From Ceratotherium simum simum (lineage: Eukaryota; Chordata; Mammalia; Perissodactyla; Rhinocerotidae): a DNA stretch of 64,000 bases. The DNA lies in contig NW_004454166.1 in assembly GCF_000283155.1 (NCBI RefSeq), positions 13,112,070-13,176,069 of the forward strand, given 5' to 3'. Below, one piece after another: positions 24,679-36,900 of this stretch (the first letter of the stretch is position 1; each line of letters starts with the position of its first letter). Below the pieces are notes generated by a model, which did not search any database, had not been told where the DNA came from, and was given only the letters and a program-made list of their open reading frames with translations. A program made the position numbers and the translations under genes.

Positions 24679-24899
24679 AACAAATGAGTGTGTAGAAGCG
24701 AGAACAAGTTTCTATTGCTGCAGAGGGCAGCCTGGACCCAGGGGAGGAGGGGTCATTTCAACTTAGAGTCACCCTGAAATGTAAGACGGGCGCCTCATGC
24801 AAGAGTGAGCTCCCCAGTACTCGGTGTGCTCGAGCAGAGACCCAAGGCCTGTAAGTTGTGCTAGAGAAGGGATTCCTTCCTCCCTTGAGGAAGAGGATG

Positions 24900-25530
24900 A
24901 GCTAAATTGCAAACATTCTCTAATTCTATGACCGCTAAACAGTCAACAGGTTCTGGCCACTCTTTCTTCATGTCTCTTGTTCCTAACTGCTCCTCCTCCC
25001 CCTCACCCCCACCTTCACTGCTGTGTCCCCACATCTCTGGCCGGGACGCCAACAACAGCTTCCTCAAGGGCTGCACCTTCCCTTCCGTCGAGACTGAAGC
25101 CCCGCAGCCTCTCCAGCATTCCCTTCCATCCACAGACACTATCTTTGTAGATGCTGCTCATGCCAAACCCCTCCTGCTTAAAACCTTCAACAGCTCTCCT
25201 CTGCCCGCCGGGTGCAAGTCGCACGTCTAAGTTGGACATGAAGAGCCCTCTCTGTATTTTCTTGTAAGTCACCAACACATGGTTTCCAGTTGGGACTGCT
25301 GGGGGTGGGGCAGGGTGCCTTCTCACTGCCCGGGGGGATGCAACACCCCACTTCTCTACCAACCCCAATCCTGGCTCATCACAGCAATCCACACAGACTT
25401 TTCCAGTCCACAATGCCATCTCCTTCTCTTAAAACCTTATGACAACTGTCGTCTCCACTGCCCATATTGGTCCCAATTGCTTCGTGGGCTCCTGTCTCAC
25501 TGCCCCCACCAGACCACAAGCTCTCTCGTG
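24900..25530 (+). repeat. L2-like stretch
   Basis: Pyrimidine-rich sequence with TTAAAACCTTCAACAGCTCT and a run resembling internal L2. Assignment by resemblance only. Confidence 0.5.
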
Positions 25531-26227
25531 GAAGCTCACCGGAGGCTTCTGAAGACCCTCCTCAGTAGAACTAACCTGACAGGAGGAAAGAGAGGGTGAG
25601 GAGAACAGGAATAAGACGTGGCTGTTTCTACCATTTCTGCTGCCATTTCTCCTGCAAGTCGAGAAAAACTCAGGATTTGGAGAAAGTAGTCCAGGGACAT
25701 TGTCTCGGAATTTCTTCTCCCCTCCTGGGCTATTCTCAGATACTTACCAGCTAAGTAAATCCTGAGATGGTCCTGACACACAAGAAGTGCTGAATCATGA
25801 GCAGACGCTCACGTTTTTGAACAAAAAAAGTTTCCCAGAGAGAAAATGAATCATCTGTAGGTACTAAGGGTCTCGGAAGTAGACCTAAATTAGGCCTGAT
25901 CTGCCTTCCTGAATGAAGCCTGTTTTTCATTCTGGGTCTCCCCTTGCCTTTAAAATTTCTCAGGTCTTTACCAGAAAGATAACAGTACCTTTTGTAATAA
26001 AATTGAAGCGACATGAAATGAAGTTTATCAATCCTTAGCTTCTCTAAATCAAGACCAAGCTAAAAATAGATGTCCAGAGCATAACGCCATACAGGATGCT
26101 GCTTTCAACATCCATTCTTTGTTTGCATTTCATATTGTTACCAGAAATGCACGTTCATTAGATTAAAACCAGGAATTTCAGTAGTCTGGCAACTGACAGG
26201 AAAAGAAGAACGCAAAATTCTCATTAC

Positions 26228-26272
26228 CTTCCTTCACAAATATCCATCTTCAGTTGTAAGAAATACAAATGC
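26228..26272 (-). CDS. PTPN3: PTPN3 exon 6: FERM F2 lobe, residues 123-138
   Basis: This 45-base exon has the acceptor TTTCATAG and donor GTAATG. It encodes HLYFLQLKMDICEG between two split Arg codons. YFLQLK-DI-EG-L is the FERM F2 signature helix. It was located by its expected peptide. The phases (2 in, 2 out) fit both neighbours. Confidence 0.95.
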
Positions 26273-27349
26273 CTATGAAACAATTGTTTTCATTAATTTA
26301 TAATACTCAAATTGAAATAAGCAAAACAAAATCTGATGAGTCAAGGATAAGACCTGTACATTTGAACAACAAAATATATAGAAACATATTTTTGTCTAAA
26401 GCATCAGGTGCTATGTTGCACATTGCAAAGCTGCCCCTTCAGTAACAATGGCTTATACGGCTGCTTCCATCTCGATTGGTGGGGGCGGTGTCCAGCCAGC
26501 CTCAGGCCAGCACATGCTGTCCTAGGGATGGCCGAGCAGGGATGGACAGGGTGGAAGAGGCCGCCAACAATTGCTGGTACCGCTGCCAGTGAGCACCCCA
26601 CCCTCAGCCCCAACCTTCCCAATCAAACTTGGGATTTCTGAGAGCACCAGGACCCAAAGGCATTCTGCACAGGCAGCCCCCACACACGGAGGGGACGCTG
26701 TTCTGAACACGGCATTTCCACACCCACGTTCCCTCTGCATGAAGCTGTTGAGAGGAGGGTCTGTGAAGACACCTCCTTGGCTGGGGCGCAAACAGCCAGC
26801 TGGGATTTTTCCTGTGTCCCAGGAACTGCGGGGGCTCGAGCAAAAGTATAAACATCAGTCCACTATAGGCTGCCAGGCCCTCCAAGCTGAATCCTGCACT
26901 TGTCTGCGAGCCATCAGCAACGTCACTTCAAAACCCAGGACCTGATTTGTAGGCAGAGCTCAGTAAGTCGTCACAGGCCCCTCATGCTGTGAGTCCACCC
27001 CTCAATCCAGCGAGTGGGGAAGAGAAGGCATCAACAGCGCTGTGCGGGCCAGGAAGGGCCCTAGAGAGCTTTATATTTAGGGCTGCGGCATACATGTGAC
27101 ACTTGGCTGCTGGCTCCCACTCTTTATTAAAGCCTGGATTCAAATGAGATAGACATTCCAGTTTCTGGCCAAGATGACAAAAGGGAAACTTCTTGAAATA
27201 TAATACAGACACGGCAGAAGTGTTCAGGGGCAGGAGTGAGATAATTTTGGCAATTTAAACAAGTCAGTCTCATTATGCCTTCAAATTTGCACGCTGAAAG
27301 GTCAAGGCGCTGGTGTTTTGAGAGGGGAATGCTTCACGTGGTACTACAG

Positions 27350-27510
27350 CCTCCTATTTGCACAGTCCTGGGCTGTGTGCGTAGTACTTCATAACTTATC
27401 ACCTCATTTCAACCTCAGAAAAACTTGAGGAGGTAGGCACCACTCCCTCCTTTTTTTTTTCTTTTTTTTACAGATAAGGAAACTGACGTTCAGATGTGGG
27501 GTCAGTTATG
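27350..27510 (-). repeat. MIR
   Basis: Reversed MIR with TCACCTCATTTCAACCTCAG and TTACAGATAAGGAAACTGAC, interrupted by a T-rich run. Confidence 0.75.
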
Positions 27511-29269
27511 TTGTATTTTATGGACACTCGGGCTATGAAAGAAATCTGACTATGCTAAAAGTCTCTCATGCGTCTAATGACTAAAAGGCTTAGGATCAAT
27601 TTCCTAACTCTGATATTATTACTTTGACTATAATTATAATCAACTACCCTTAACGTGTTGAACACCTTCACTGAGAGACGGTATAACATATGTTTGCTGA
27701 TTCATGCTTATTCCATGTTGGAATCTCCATCTCTTCCACCTAAGGGAACACAATCAGTCCTTTCTAGTTTCTATGTTTATCCAAGCTGACATTCAACCAG
27801 CATTAAGTGTTCTCTCCTCCTACAATGCTACCAAGAGGAAGAGAAGGGAGAGAATTATAGATAATCCAGTGGTTCACCTGGGCTTTCTGATGAGCCCAGC
27901 TAATCGGTGGATCTTCCTAGGGATGTAAATGCGACCATGAACTTGGAGATGACCATTTGTCAAATGCTACCTTGTCATATATTCAGCAAAGCTTGAGTCA
28001 ACCCATGACATCATACACAAAGAGATGGGAATAGTGGGATGAGACCCAAACTTAGGAGACCTCCTAGGAATCCTGAAGGAGCCTAATTTTGAGACTGCCA
28101 GTAAATGAAATTCTGTTTAGAATGATCTAAATTTATCAGAAACAGCAGCCGTGGAAGCTCACATTCAAGGAAGCATTTATTTAACAATCAGAATAAAGGA
28201 AAGTCACTTAGAAGAGATGCTTGGCATGCCTGACTTTAGAAATGGAATGATCGCTCCTGGGGTGTACCCCATCCATGACCTCAACTTCAGAAAAAAGCAA
28301 TGAATGCCTCCCTCCCTAGATCTTTAGAAAACAACAAACACCACTTCTATACTCCTTCTTTGACTCTTAAGAGCTCAATTTCTTTAAAAAGGAATTACTT
28401 TTGGATAGACTACAGAGCTGGGGCATAATAAGACACTATGTGCCAGGAATACAGGTAAAACTCTAAATTAGAAAAAAAAAGACATGTGAAGTAATGGTGG
28501 AAGCCTGGCCCAGCATAAGAAAAGGATCTGGTGGTCCTAGTTGCCTACCAGCCCTACAGGAGCCACAGGGGTGGCTGCTGCCATGGCTTCTGCTGCATTA
28601 AGAGAAATCTGAACCAGTGAATTTTAGGAAGGACACAGGAAAACCGAATTTTATCTGGGACTTGGGAAAGAACAAAAATTAGTCTATTACTCATCTTGAG
28701 CCCAAATCTGCTTCTCTGTAGCATCCACCCACTGGCCATAATTCTATTACCAAGCACATCTAATTCCCCCTTTCCATGACAACTCTCTGCAGATCTGAAG
28801 GCAGCCTCAGTTCCTCCCTATCCTGAATGCCCTACATTTCCTCAGATGTCCTTCAAATGACAGGGAGGCTCAAGAGGAAGACTCTGTCAGCTCCCTGAGG
28901 GAGTGGGCTTCCTTCCCATGGGATATGGAAGTGGATGCCCAATGACCCAGTGGGGCACCAGAGAGGGCCTTCTGGATTAGGCCAGCCCCACACCCTCTTC
29001 CCTCAAGTTCTCTCTTTGGAGAGCCACAACCTGTGGCCCAGCATCACGGGGAGGAGACAGGGCGATCGGTGACAATCATTAGTTTAGGTAGCGTAGTTCA
29101 CACTCGCGATTGGAACCCATCAGCTGGTAGTAAAATCAATTCAGAGGGCCACAACTGGCATTTTAAAAGGAAAGAGAACAAAACAGAAAACTTCAGAATG
29201 CTTTAGACTTACTATTGTTTTGTGATACGTTTGCTTCAGTAATGTATATATATGTGCACTGTGTTATAA

Positions 29270-29273
<4 letters not shown>

Positions 29274-29309
<36 letters not shown>

Positions 29310-29310
29310 T
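29274..29310. repeat. TA dinucleotide tract
   Basis: A run of alternating T and A with one interruption, next to the ERE tail. Likely length-variable. Confidence 0.9.
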
Positions 29311-29313
29311 TTT

Positions 29314-29553
29314 GTGTGTGTGAGGAAGATCAGCCCTGAGCTAACATCTGTTGCCAATCCTCCTCTTTTTGCTGGGGAAGACTGGCCCTGGGCTAACATC
29401 GTGCCCATCTTCCTCTACTTTATATGTGGGACGCCGCCACAGCACGGCTTGATAAGCAGTGCGTAGGTCTGCGCCCAGGATCCAAACCCGCGATCCCTGG
29501 GCCGCCAAAGCAGAGCACGTGAACTTAACCACTATGCCACCGAGCCAGCCCCC
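29314..29553 (-). repeat. ERE SINE
   Basis: A minus-orientation copy with GAGCTAACATCTGTTGCC, the GGGACGCCGCCACAGCACGG segment and the reversed head ending CGAGCCAGCCCCC. It abuts a TA dinucleotide tract and GT run on its tail side. Confidence 0.93.
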
Positions 29554-30993
29554 AAAATATATTTTTACTGTGGTTTGTGATTAAAAAAAACCCACTGGTT
29601 AAAACCACACATGTATACACGTATATACATACATATATATAATCCCTCAGGACATTTTTAAAGCATCCCTTGAACAGAACTTGATATTCAGTAAGGGGCT
29701 GGGGAAACCTAGGAGGGGTCATTTCAGATACATTCTGATAGACTATGTCACCACTTTGTGTCCACCGGCCTATGAACTGACCTGCCAGGTTGAGCGTTCC
29801 TTCACTGCCCCTTAGTCCACTGGCGGAAAGAGCCATTATGGGGAGAACTCAAGGCACTTTGTGTACTTCCCGTGCTTACTCAATGAGTCATGCCGGGCAT
29901 CTCTTACACTGGCTTAAAATCTAACTTAATGGTAAACACGGTCAAATCTCCGATGTCTGCTGTTGCAGAGGGAAGAGGTGCACAAAGGAGGCAAAGCCGA
30001 GTAATAGACTAATATTTGTCCTTTAAACATATTAAAATGTGATCACGTGATTACCATTTAAAAAAAGGAAAAAACAAGCAGCACTCTATATCTGAGTTAA
30101 TGTCACCTCTTTGGTATCAGAGGGTCTCATGGCCACAATGAGCACAGAATAGGATTCAATATTTCTGAACACCCATTGCTTTTTTCTGGTGGAAGGGTTT
30201 CCCTCCCTAAGAAAAATAAACGAATCAATAATAAAAAGGCTTAACGTTGCCATGGGAGAGGGGAAGTAGAGGCATTGGTGAGTTTGCACAGCCCCTGTTC
30301 AAGCAGCAGCAACTTTCCTGTGCCCGCCCTCTCCATTCCAAACACTGTGCCCCACCCAGAAAGCCCAGGTGTCAGCACAAAACCAGGACCAGGAGCGCCG
30401 CCAAGGCCTGGGGGGGTACACAGCTCCTATCACAGCCTTCTCCCCCTTAGTGGTTCACACATTGCCTGCACCTGCTGATTCACCCAGGCGAGAAGCTGGC
30501 TCAGCTCAGTCTCCTTTCTAGCGCCTACCAGCTGGGGATCTGATAGAGAATTCTCAGTTCAGAGACCTCTTGTCATTCCAAAGAGCCTCAATTCTAGCCC
30601 TTCAGAGATAGCGTGCCATTTGATCTGTAGGTGACTGTTTTACAAACTCGTCTTCCAAACCCTGCCTGTGTTCATTTGAAGAAAACAACCGTGTTCTTTG
30701 AGCACAGGTGCTCAACAGGCAGAGAGGCCAGGGCGGTGGGGAGGTAGGAGGAGGTGGATGGGAGCATGCCGGGAACTGCACCAAGTCAGGAGGCGAGAGG
30801 TGGAGTCCCAAGACTGAAAACTAATTAGCCAATTAAAATTTCAATGTGTACCCCCAATTTTTACTTGGATCATAACTGTTGGTGCGGTTATACCCAGATG
30901 AAGCATTTGGCCACAGTGATCAAATAAAGAGTACATTTTTAGCAGTTACTTATTTTTATATACTAAATAGAAAACTTTAAAAAACGTTATTAC

Positions 30994-31072
30994 CTGGTTT
31001 GTTCTTGCTGCAGTGTGTTGGGATCAGGTATAAAAAATCTTACTCGAAAATGCAGGGTACAGGGGAAACCTC
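30994..31072 (-). CDS. PTPN3: PTPN3 exon 5: F1-F2 junction, residues 97-123
   Basis: The exon is 79 bases, with acceptor TTGTAG and donor GTAATA. It encodes [18 protein letters not shown] and then NTLQQEQTR, with the first Gly and last Arg split across junctions. The [11 protein letters not shown] stretch is the conserved FERM segment entering the F2 lobe. Both phases fit the neighbouring exons. Confidence 0.96.
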
Positions 31073-32239
31073 CTACAACATTTTTCAAAAACAAATTAAA
31101 TTTTCCCTTTAAAAAAGTCAAAGCATGTAAGCTGCTACTCTCCCATAAGTGACACATTTTTCACTAGACCACAGCGATTTCCACCAGTAAAAGGACTAAT
31201 TTCTAAGGAGTGCAGAAGTTAATCGATTGTTCAGAAATCTCCACGTCTACAAGAAGTAAAATATTTTTGCAACATCACAGAATGAAGTATTGTCTGATTA
31301 TTACATGTTTAACTTAGGGCTGTGCTCAAACAATGCACTCCACTATTTGTATTAGGAATTTTAAAAAATCCTTAAATCAGCAGATTATACAAAATTCACA
31401 AAGAAATAATATCCCACCCATAGCGATTTTATACTTTTAAAACATTTTCACGTACATTCTTGAATTTAAACACCGCCATGATTATGAGTAGGCTAGGCTG
31501 CTAGTGATAGCACAGTTTTACGATAAGCCAACAGGCTTAGAGATATGAGTGACTAGACTTAGGTCACACAGCTGATGACAAAACCAGAAATACAGCACTG
31601 AGGTTTTTGATTCTGCCATACCACATTTCAAAATCATTTTTATACTGGAAAATATTTAATGCTTTTAATGCAGAGTGAATTCCAAAAGTGATTAATATAC
31701 TAGCAAATATTACACAATTAACATACTCCAATATGGCTTTATGCAACAACGCTGAGAGTCAATTCGCTGGTATGGATAAAATGAGCCCATTTCTTTTGCT
31801 AGATATGGCAACAGGAGATACAATTGTGTTGCTAAGACCCCATGCTCTTCCTCATGTCAATGTCACCCCTCTCCATCACTCAGTAGATATCCACCGGCCC
31901 CATCTATGTGCTCGGCACTTTCTTGCTCTCTGGAACTCAAGCCTTCTCCACCCTGCTCCCCTCACTGGTCCTGCGACTCATCTCCTCCTTGACCTCAGCT
32001 CATCCTGGGCTCCAACCTCCCTGCTTTTTAGTATCTTCTGTCTTTATCTCTGCCTTCTGTCAAAAACTTCAATGTTGCACGTGCACCTTCAAATGTACCT
32101 CTGTACAGGCGCCTGGGTACCAGTGGTTGGCGCCGTAACTCTGGGTGCAGGCTGACACCCTGCACATCAGGGGATAGCCAAGTCCTCCCCCTGCCTTGGC
32201 GTGCCCTTTCAGCTCCCCCCCCACCCATAACTTGTCACT

Positions 32240-32465
32240 CTGTGTCTCAGGCATGCCTCCTTGCCTTTCTCGTCCTCCTCTGTGTACCTATCGCGTGCTC
32301 AGGACTATCCTAAAATGGTGTCTCCCCTTGTCTATGTCTCCACACTTGGCTATGAGCTCTTTGAGGGCAGGGTCCAAATCTGACTTGGACCAGATTCCCA
32401 GAGCTTAGCCCAGTGCCTTGCCAAAGTCTGAGCTCAAGACAGGTTTGCTGAATGAATGAGTTAGT
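32240..32465 (+). repeat. L2 LINE 3' end
   Basis: GAGCTCTTTGAGGGCAGGGT and AGTGCCTTGCC, then TTTGCTGAATGAATGAG: an L2 3' end. Confidence 0.75.
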
Positions 32466-32739
32466 GAGAACGAATGCCAACCCCTAGCCATGCCTTAGTG
32501 CATTCGTTACTCTGTGAATTCAAATGGGGGCGGTATTTATCTGCACAATGGCTCTGTGGCTCCCGGGGGTACTTCTGAATACTAAGGACACAACTCTTGG
32601 GAGGTAAGGACTCTGAGGCCCTGGCCCCACGTGAGAGCAGCAGTGGGATCAGAGCCGTGGCTGCTTATCTCCACTCCTTCCCATCTGAGTGCTGGGGTGG
32701 GTGGGAGGATGTGGCACATGTGTGTGCACACTTAAGTGC

Positions 32740-33220
32740 ACAAATCCACCAGCCCTTCACCCCTCAACCATTCACTGGCCACCTCCTGTGTGGGGGGCAC
32801 TGCGAGGAATGCAGAGAGGCTGTGACAAGGGCCCTCATCTCAAGGAGCTTGCAGTTTTGCAAGGAAGATAAAGGCAGATAACCATGAGATGAAGGAGAGT
32901 GTTCTGAGGTATGAGGCAGACAATGATAAATGTGAGGGAGGGTAGACGGGGTCATGGCTAATAACAGGGAAGGAGATGGGATCTGAGCAGCTTTGAAGAA
33001 CAGCAAGATTTGGATACAGGGAAACAGGAGGGAAAAGCATTCCCAACAGAGGGAAGAGACTGAGGGAAGGCACAGAGGAGTATGCATGGCCCAGCAGGTC
33101 AGCCAGGTTTGTCTGGTGCATAAGGTGCACAGAGGGGAACAGAGAGTGTGATCTTGGAAAACCAAGCTGAGAACAGATTGGGCAGAGGGTGGGGTGAGGC
33201 GTGGCTTGAAAGCCCACCTA
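32740..33220. repeat. Ancient interspersed repeat, family not assigned
   Basis: AAGGAGCTTGCAGTTTTGCA, then a purine-rich run with AAAGCATTCCCAACAGAGGG. The same layout recurs at 37770-38010, 47310-47620, 56060-56360, 58380-59090 and around 62785/63686, so it is a dispersed family rather than unique sequence. Confidence 0.5.
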
Positions 33221-33682
33221 ACTGGGAGTTAACCTACAGCACTGGGACCCACTCACAGTCGACCAGCTGTATGTTATGTTTGTGACATCACCGACCTAAG
33301 CCTTGTTTCCAGTGAATGGAACTGTGCTATTGGAAAGTCCTAGGGGTGTGTGTGTTTGTCTCTTTCCCGCCCTGGCTCTCACACCGGGCTAGGAAAGGCC
33401 ATTCTCTTCTTCTTGTAAAAGGAAGTGGGATCCCTGGCTCTTGGCTGCCTGCGTTCACCTGTCCCTTTCTTGCTCACAGCTGATGAGGACCCTCGGGGGC
33501 TGAACTGGAAGCATCTCTGCTTGCTCAGAAGTCAGACAGGGAGGAGTGGGTTCACTCCTGTCTTCTGGAGCACCTGGAACCCAGGTGGCTGATGTTACAG
33601 CCACAATGATGAATAGAGGAGAGAAACAGGCCATGACACACTAACACCTAGTGTTCCACTGAAATGAGAAGATGACACCCAC

Positions 33683-33725
33683 CTTTTAACTGCTTCCTGA
33701 TGGGTTTGCTCGATTCCAGCCATCT
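33683..33725 (-). CDS. PTPN3: PTPN3 exon 4: FERM F1 lobe end, residues 83-96 and part of 97
   Basis: This 43-base micro-exon has the acceptor CCCAACAG and donor GTGGGT. It encodes [14 protein letters not shown] plus the first base of a Gly codon that exon 5 completes. The RWL and basic KPIRKQLK segment is the usual end of the F1 lobe in FERM proteins. It is too short to show as an open reading frame and was found by matching the expected peptide and the reading phase left by exons 3 and 5. Confidence 0.95.
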
Positions 33726-33802
33726 CTGTTGGGTAAGAGAACATAAGATATAAAACCAGACCGTGCAGCAGTCCAGGGCGTCTTAAAGGGACTGCTACTC
33801 AC
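33726..33802 (-). other. PTPN3 intron 3, 77 bases
   Basis: A complete intron of only 77 bases, from GTGAGTAGC to a TTACCCAACAG acceptor, near the lower size limit for vertebrate splicing. Both flanking exons are certain from their peptides, so its size is read directly. Confidence 0.95.
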
Positions 33803-33910
33803 GGGAGATTCCACCGAGTCATCGCCATGCTGCAAACCAAAATATTCCTTTTCGGTCACGCCCAAGTGGTTGTATACCATATCCAGAAGAACCTGACCAG
33901 TGTCTTGTTT
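33803..33910 (-). CDS. PTPN3: PTPN3 exon 3: FERM F1 lobe, residues 47-82
   Basis: The exon is 108 bases, exactly 36 codons, phase 0 at both ends. The acceptor is TTTCTAG before AAACAAG and the donor is GTGAGT. The peptide runs from [17 protein letters not shown] through [17 protein letters not shown]. This is the F1 helix and the conserved FERM KEYFGL core. The next exon lies only 77 bases downstream. Confidence 0.96.
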
Positions 33911-36900
33911 CTAGAAAAAAAAAAAGTGTCAAGTGGGCAAAACTTTAAAACGAACTAAGAACTGGTGGTTAAAAGTCTTTATGCAGGCAAAAAAAGAGTT
34001 AAAACATTCAGAGAGATTTTATGCAAACACATACCCCGCAATAAATGCTTTCATAAATTTCAAGTTAAGAAGCCACATGGTACATACGGGAAGTAGGACT
34101 AAGAAAAACTACATAAATGATTTAAGACAATATGAGTTTAATTTAATTTTCTAAGATTTCTTCCTTCCCCTTAGCTGAGATTCCCAAGTGATGCCATCTA
34201 ACTTGGAAAACTCAGATATCACAATTACAGTAAACTCTCTGTGACCTACGCATGGATTACCCACAGCAGAACACTAATCCCACGTCGGTATCTGTTGGCT
34301 CCTCAGGAGCCATGGAAGTGTGGACAGAGAAGAAAACTCCACTGACAGCATGAAGGAAGATGGCTAAGAATGCTCCAGTACCACCCGAAATACCCTCCGA
34401 GTGATCTGGCAAGTGACATCCCAGGGGATTATCTGCTGCACTGCTCCCCCTCATCTGAAGTGAAAAGCCACACTTCACGTCCAGAGCCGAACTCAGCCAC
34501 CTCCATTGCTCAGTGTTTATGGAGCAGGCATGGTGCTGGGTGTAGGGACAGAGCCATAATAAGTGTCCCTCCTGGAGAGGCCAGCCGCAGAGGCAGTGAC
34601 TGTAACATGGTGTGTCAAATGCTGTCAAGTGACGTGAAACGCTCAGGGCACAGTGAACACACAAGAGGACAGATGGTTAACTCAACCTGGGGACAAGAGG
34701 AAGCGACCCTGGCCTGGGTCTGGGAGGGTGACAGGGCTGAGTGCCACCCCTCTCCTCCAGGTGCAGGAGCTAAGAAAAGGCATTTCATGCAGAGGGCCCA
34801 GCACAAAGGCACCAAGGGCGGAAACAGCATGGTGCAGGCGCAAATTCTACTTTAACAGGCAGACTTCTCAGGAATCCTTTGAACCAAACCATTTCACTTA
34901 AGGATAATATGAGTCAGAAATAGACCATGTATAGACATCTGGGTTTTTTTTTGAGTGCCTGAGAGCAGAAAATAGGTCACAGTGACCAGGAGGAAGAAAA
35001 TTAGGTAACCGTCAGGCCCCCTCCTGCAGCCACTTCTTCCGCATGGTCTCATTATTTGGTCTGAAGTGTGGGAACACGAGACACGCCCATTTCCTAAACA
35101 CATCCCCCCTTTCCTGTCCCAGGGCCCTGCTTCGTCTAGCCAGGACACCTTCCATCACAAGGGAATCATGACAGTGTGGAAAAGATGACCCGGTCCACAC
35201 AGTCCAACTTATGAGATATCTCCCCCTAAGTTATGAGATATTCTCTTGATGCGTCAAAGAGCTATCTGCTCCCCTTGTTGAAACTATTATTTGTGGTTTT
35301 GTATGAGAGGCCCCTGGAGGCTCCGTGCCTCGTGCTGTCAGCCGATGGACGGTCTGACTGCCTGACTCAGGCCTGTTTGATGCCAGAGCCTGCAGGTTCC
35401 CAGTACACTGGACCTCCCTCCTCTGGAGTGCATAATTCATCCGTTCCAGCATCTATTCTGCACAATTCATCCAGTTCTCAGAAGGAAATGAAATATAATA
35501 AAAGGCATTTATAATAACAACAGGCCTCCCAGCCCAGCCCCCACCCCACAGGAGGTCATCTTGGCTACACCAGCTCCCTGTCAGTGACTGGCTTGCTCCC
35601 TGGGCTGGGCTAAGAACAAATGAAGTTCAGGTCACCTTCCCTGAAGATGCCTGCTCCTGTCATAAGACGGCCCGGGCTGAAGAGTCTGAATGAGACTGCG
35701 CAAACAACGCCCCCGAGCAGCAACATATAAAGCGATGGAGATTCTGAGGGGCCACTAGGCCCTCAAATTCAAGTTCAGTGTGAGCCAGCTTTGACCAGGC
35801 AGCCGGAAGCTTGGGGAGCAGCGCTGGCAGCAGCTCGATGATGATAACGATGTTTATAACCCAGGCTGACTGGGCGCGGGCTGTATGCCAGGCTCTGTTC
35901 TCAGGCATCATAGGATTATCCCTCTGGCCTGGCACTTTCCTCATCCCCGTGCACAGGGCTCATCGCTCTTGGTCTCCCCTCCGACCTCCCAGGACAGTCC
36001 TTCCATCTCCTTTAGTGCTGGTTTCTCATCTCTCCAACCTTTACACATGGAACGTCGTCCATATCTTCTGTCTACTCGCTTCTCAGGCGATCTCATCCAA
36101 CTTCACAGCTTGAAACACCACCTCTACCCTGGGAGCACCCACACTTGTATCCCAGCCTAGACCCTTCCCTTAAACTCCTCATTTGCATACCTACTACCAT
36201 TGCTACGTAGATGAGTGACAGGCATCTCAACCTCAACGTGTCCAGAACAGAACCGGCTACTTCCGCCCCAGACCTGCTCCTCTCGAAGCCCTTCCCATCT
36301 CTACACACTGCAACTCCATCTTGCCGGCTGCTTGGGCCAAAAACCTTGGGAGTCACCATGAGGCCTCTTTCACATCCCAAATCCCATCTATCGGCAAATC
36401 CCAGTGGCTCCACTTTAAATATTCCCAGACTTGGTTACTCCTAGCCACGTCCATGCCACCACCCTGTCCAATGATCCTCCTCCTCTCCCCCGGCTGTTGT
36501 AACAGTCTCGTAGCCCTTGCCACCCCCACCTCGAGTCTACTGGCGACAGAGCATCCAGACTGATACTCAAGTCCCATCACGTCAGGTCTCCACCCAACCC
36601 TACCAATGCTTTCTGCCTTACTCAGAATAAAGCCAGTACCCTCAGGATGACCTACCAGGCTCTACACAGTCCCCCATCCCAATATCTGTTATCTCTCTGA
36701 CCTTCTCCCTTGCTGCTCTCTCCCTTGCTCATTCCACCCCAGTCACACTGGCTTCCATACTGTTCTGCCACACACTAACCGGGATCCTGCCTCAGGGCCT
36801 TTGCACTGCTGTTTCTTCTATCTGGAATGTGCTTCCTCCAGGGAACCACAGGGTTTTTTTCCCTCACTTTCTTTAGGTGACGTCTTCCCTGATCATTTGT

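Larger units (their letters stand above)
22220..26227 (-). other. PTPN3 intron 6
   Basis: A 4008-base intron. It holds a 5'-truncated LINE-1 3' end with target-site duplications (24180-24678) and a pyrimidine-rich, L2-like stretch (24900-25530). 22220-24150 and 25600-26227 show no recognisable element. Confidence 0.85.
26273..30993 (-). other. PTPN3 intron 5
   Basis: A 4721-base intron with a MIR (27350-27510), a TA dinucleotide tract (29274-29310) and a minus-strand ERE (29314-29553). The stretches 26400-27300, 27550-29200 and 29560-30990 show nothing I can name. Confidence 0.85.
31073..33682 (-). other. PTPN3 intron 4
   Basis: A 2610-base intron with a MIR-like piece (31440-31620), an L2 3' end (32240-32465) and an ancient purine-rich repeat of unassigned family (32740-33220). 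Confidence 0.85.

Noticed and set aside
24176..24707. Frames at a LINE-1 3' end
   Set aside because: These are remnants of L1 ORF2 and its antisense, interrupted and truncated, not a gene.
31688..32155. Plus-strand open frame of 155 codons
   Set aside because: Runs through pyrimidine-rich L2-like sequence; the protein is low in complexity and unrecognised.
34370..34855. Plus-strand open frame of 161 codons in intron 2
   Set aside because: Overlaps ancient repeat sequence, lacks a recognisable domain and is antisense to PTPN3.
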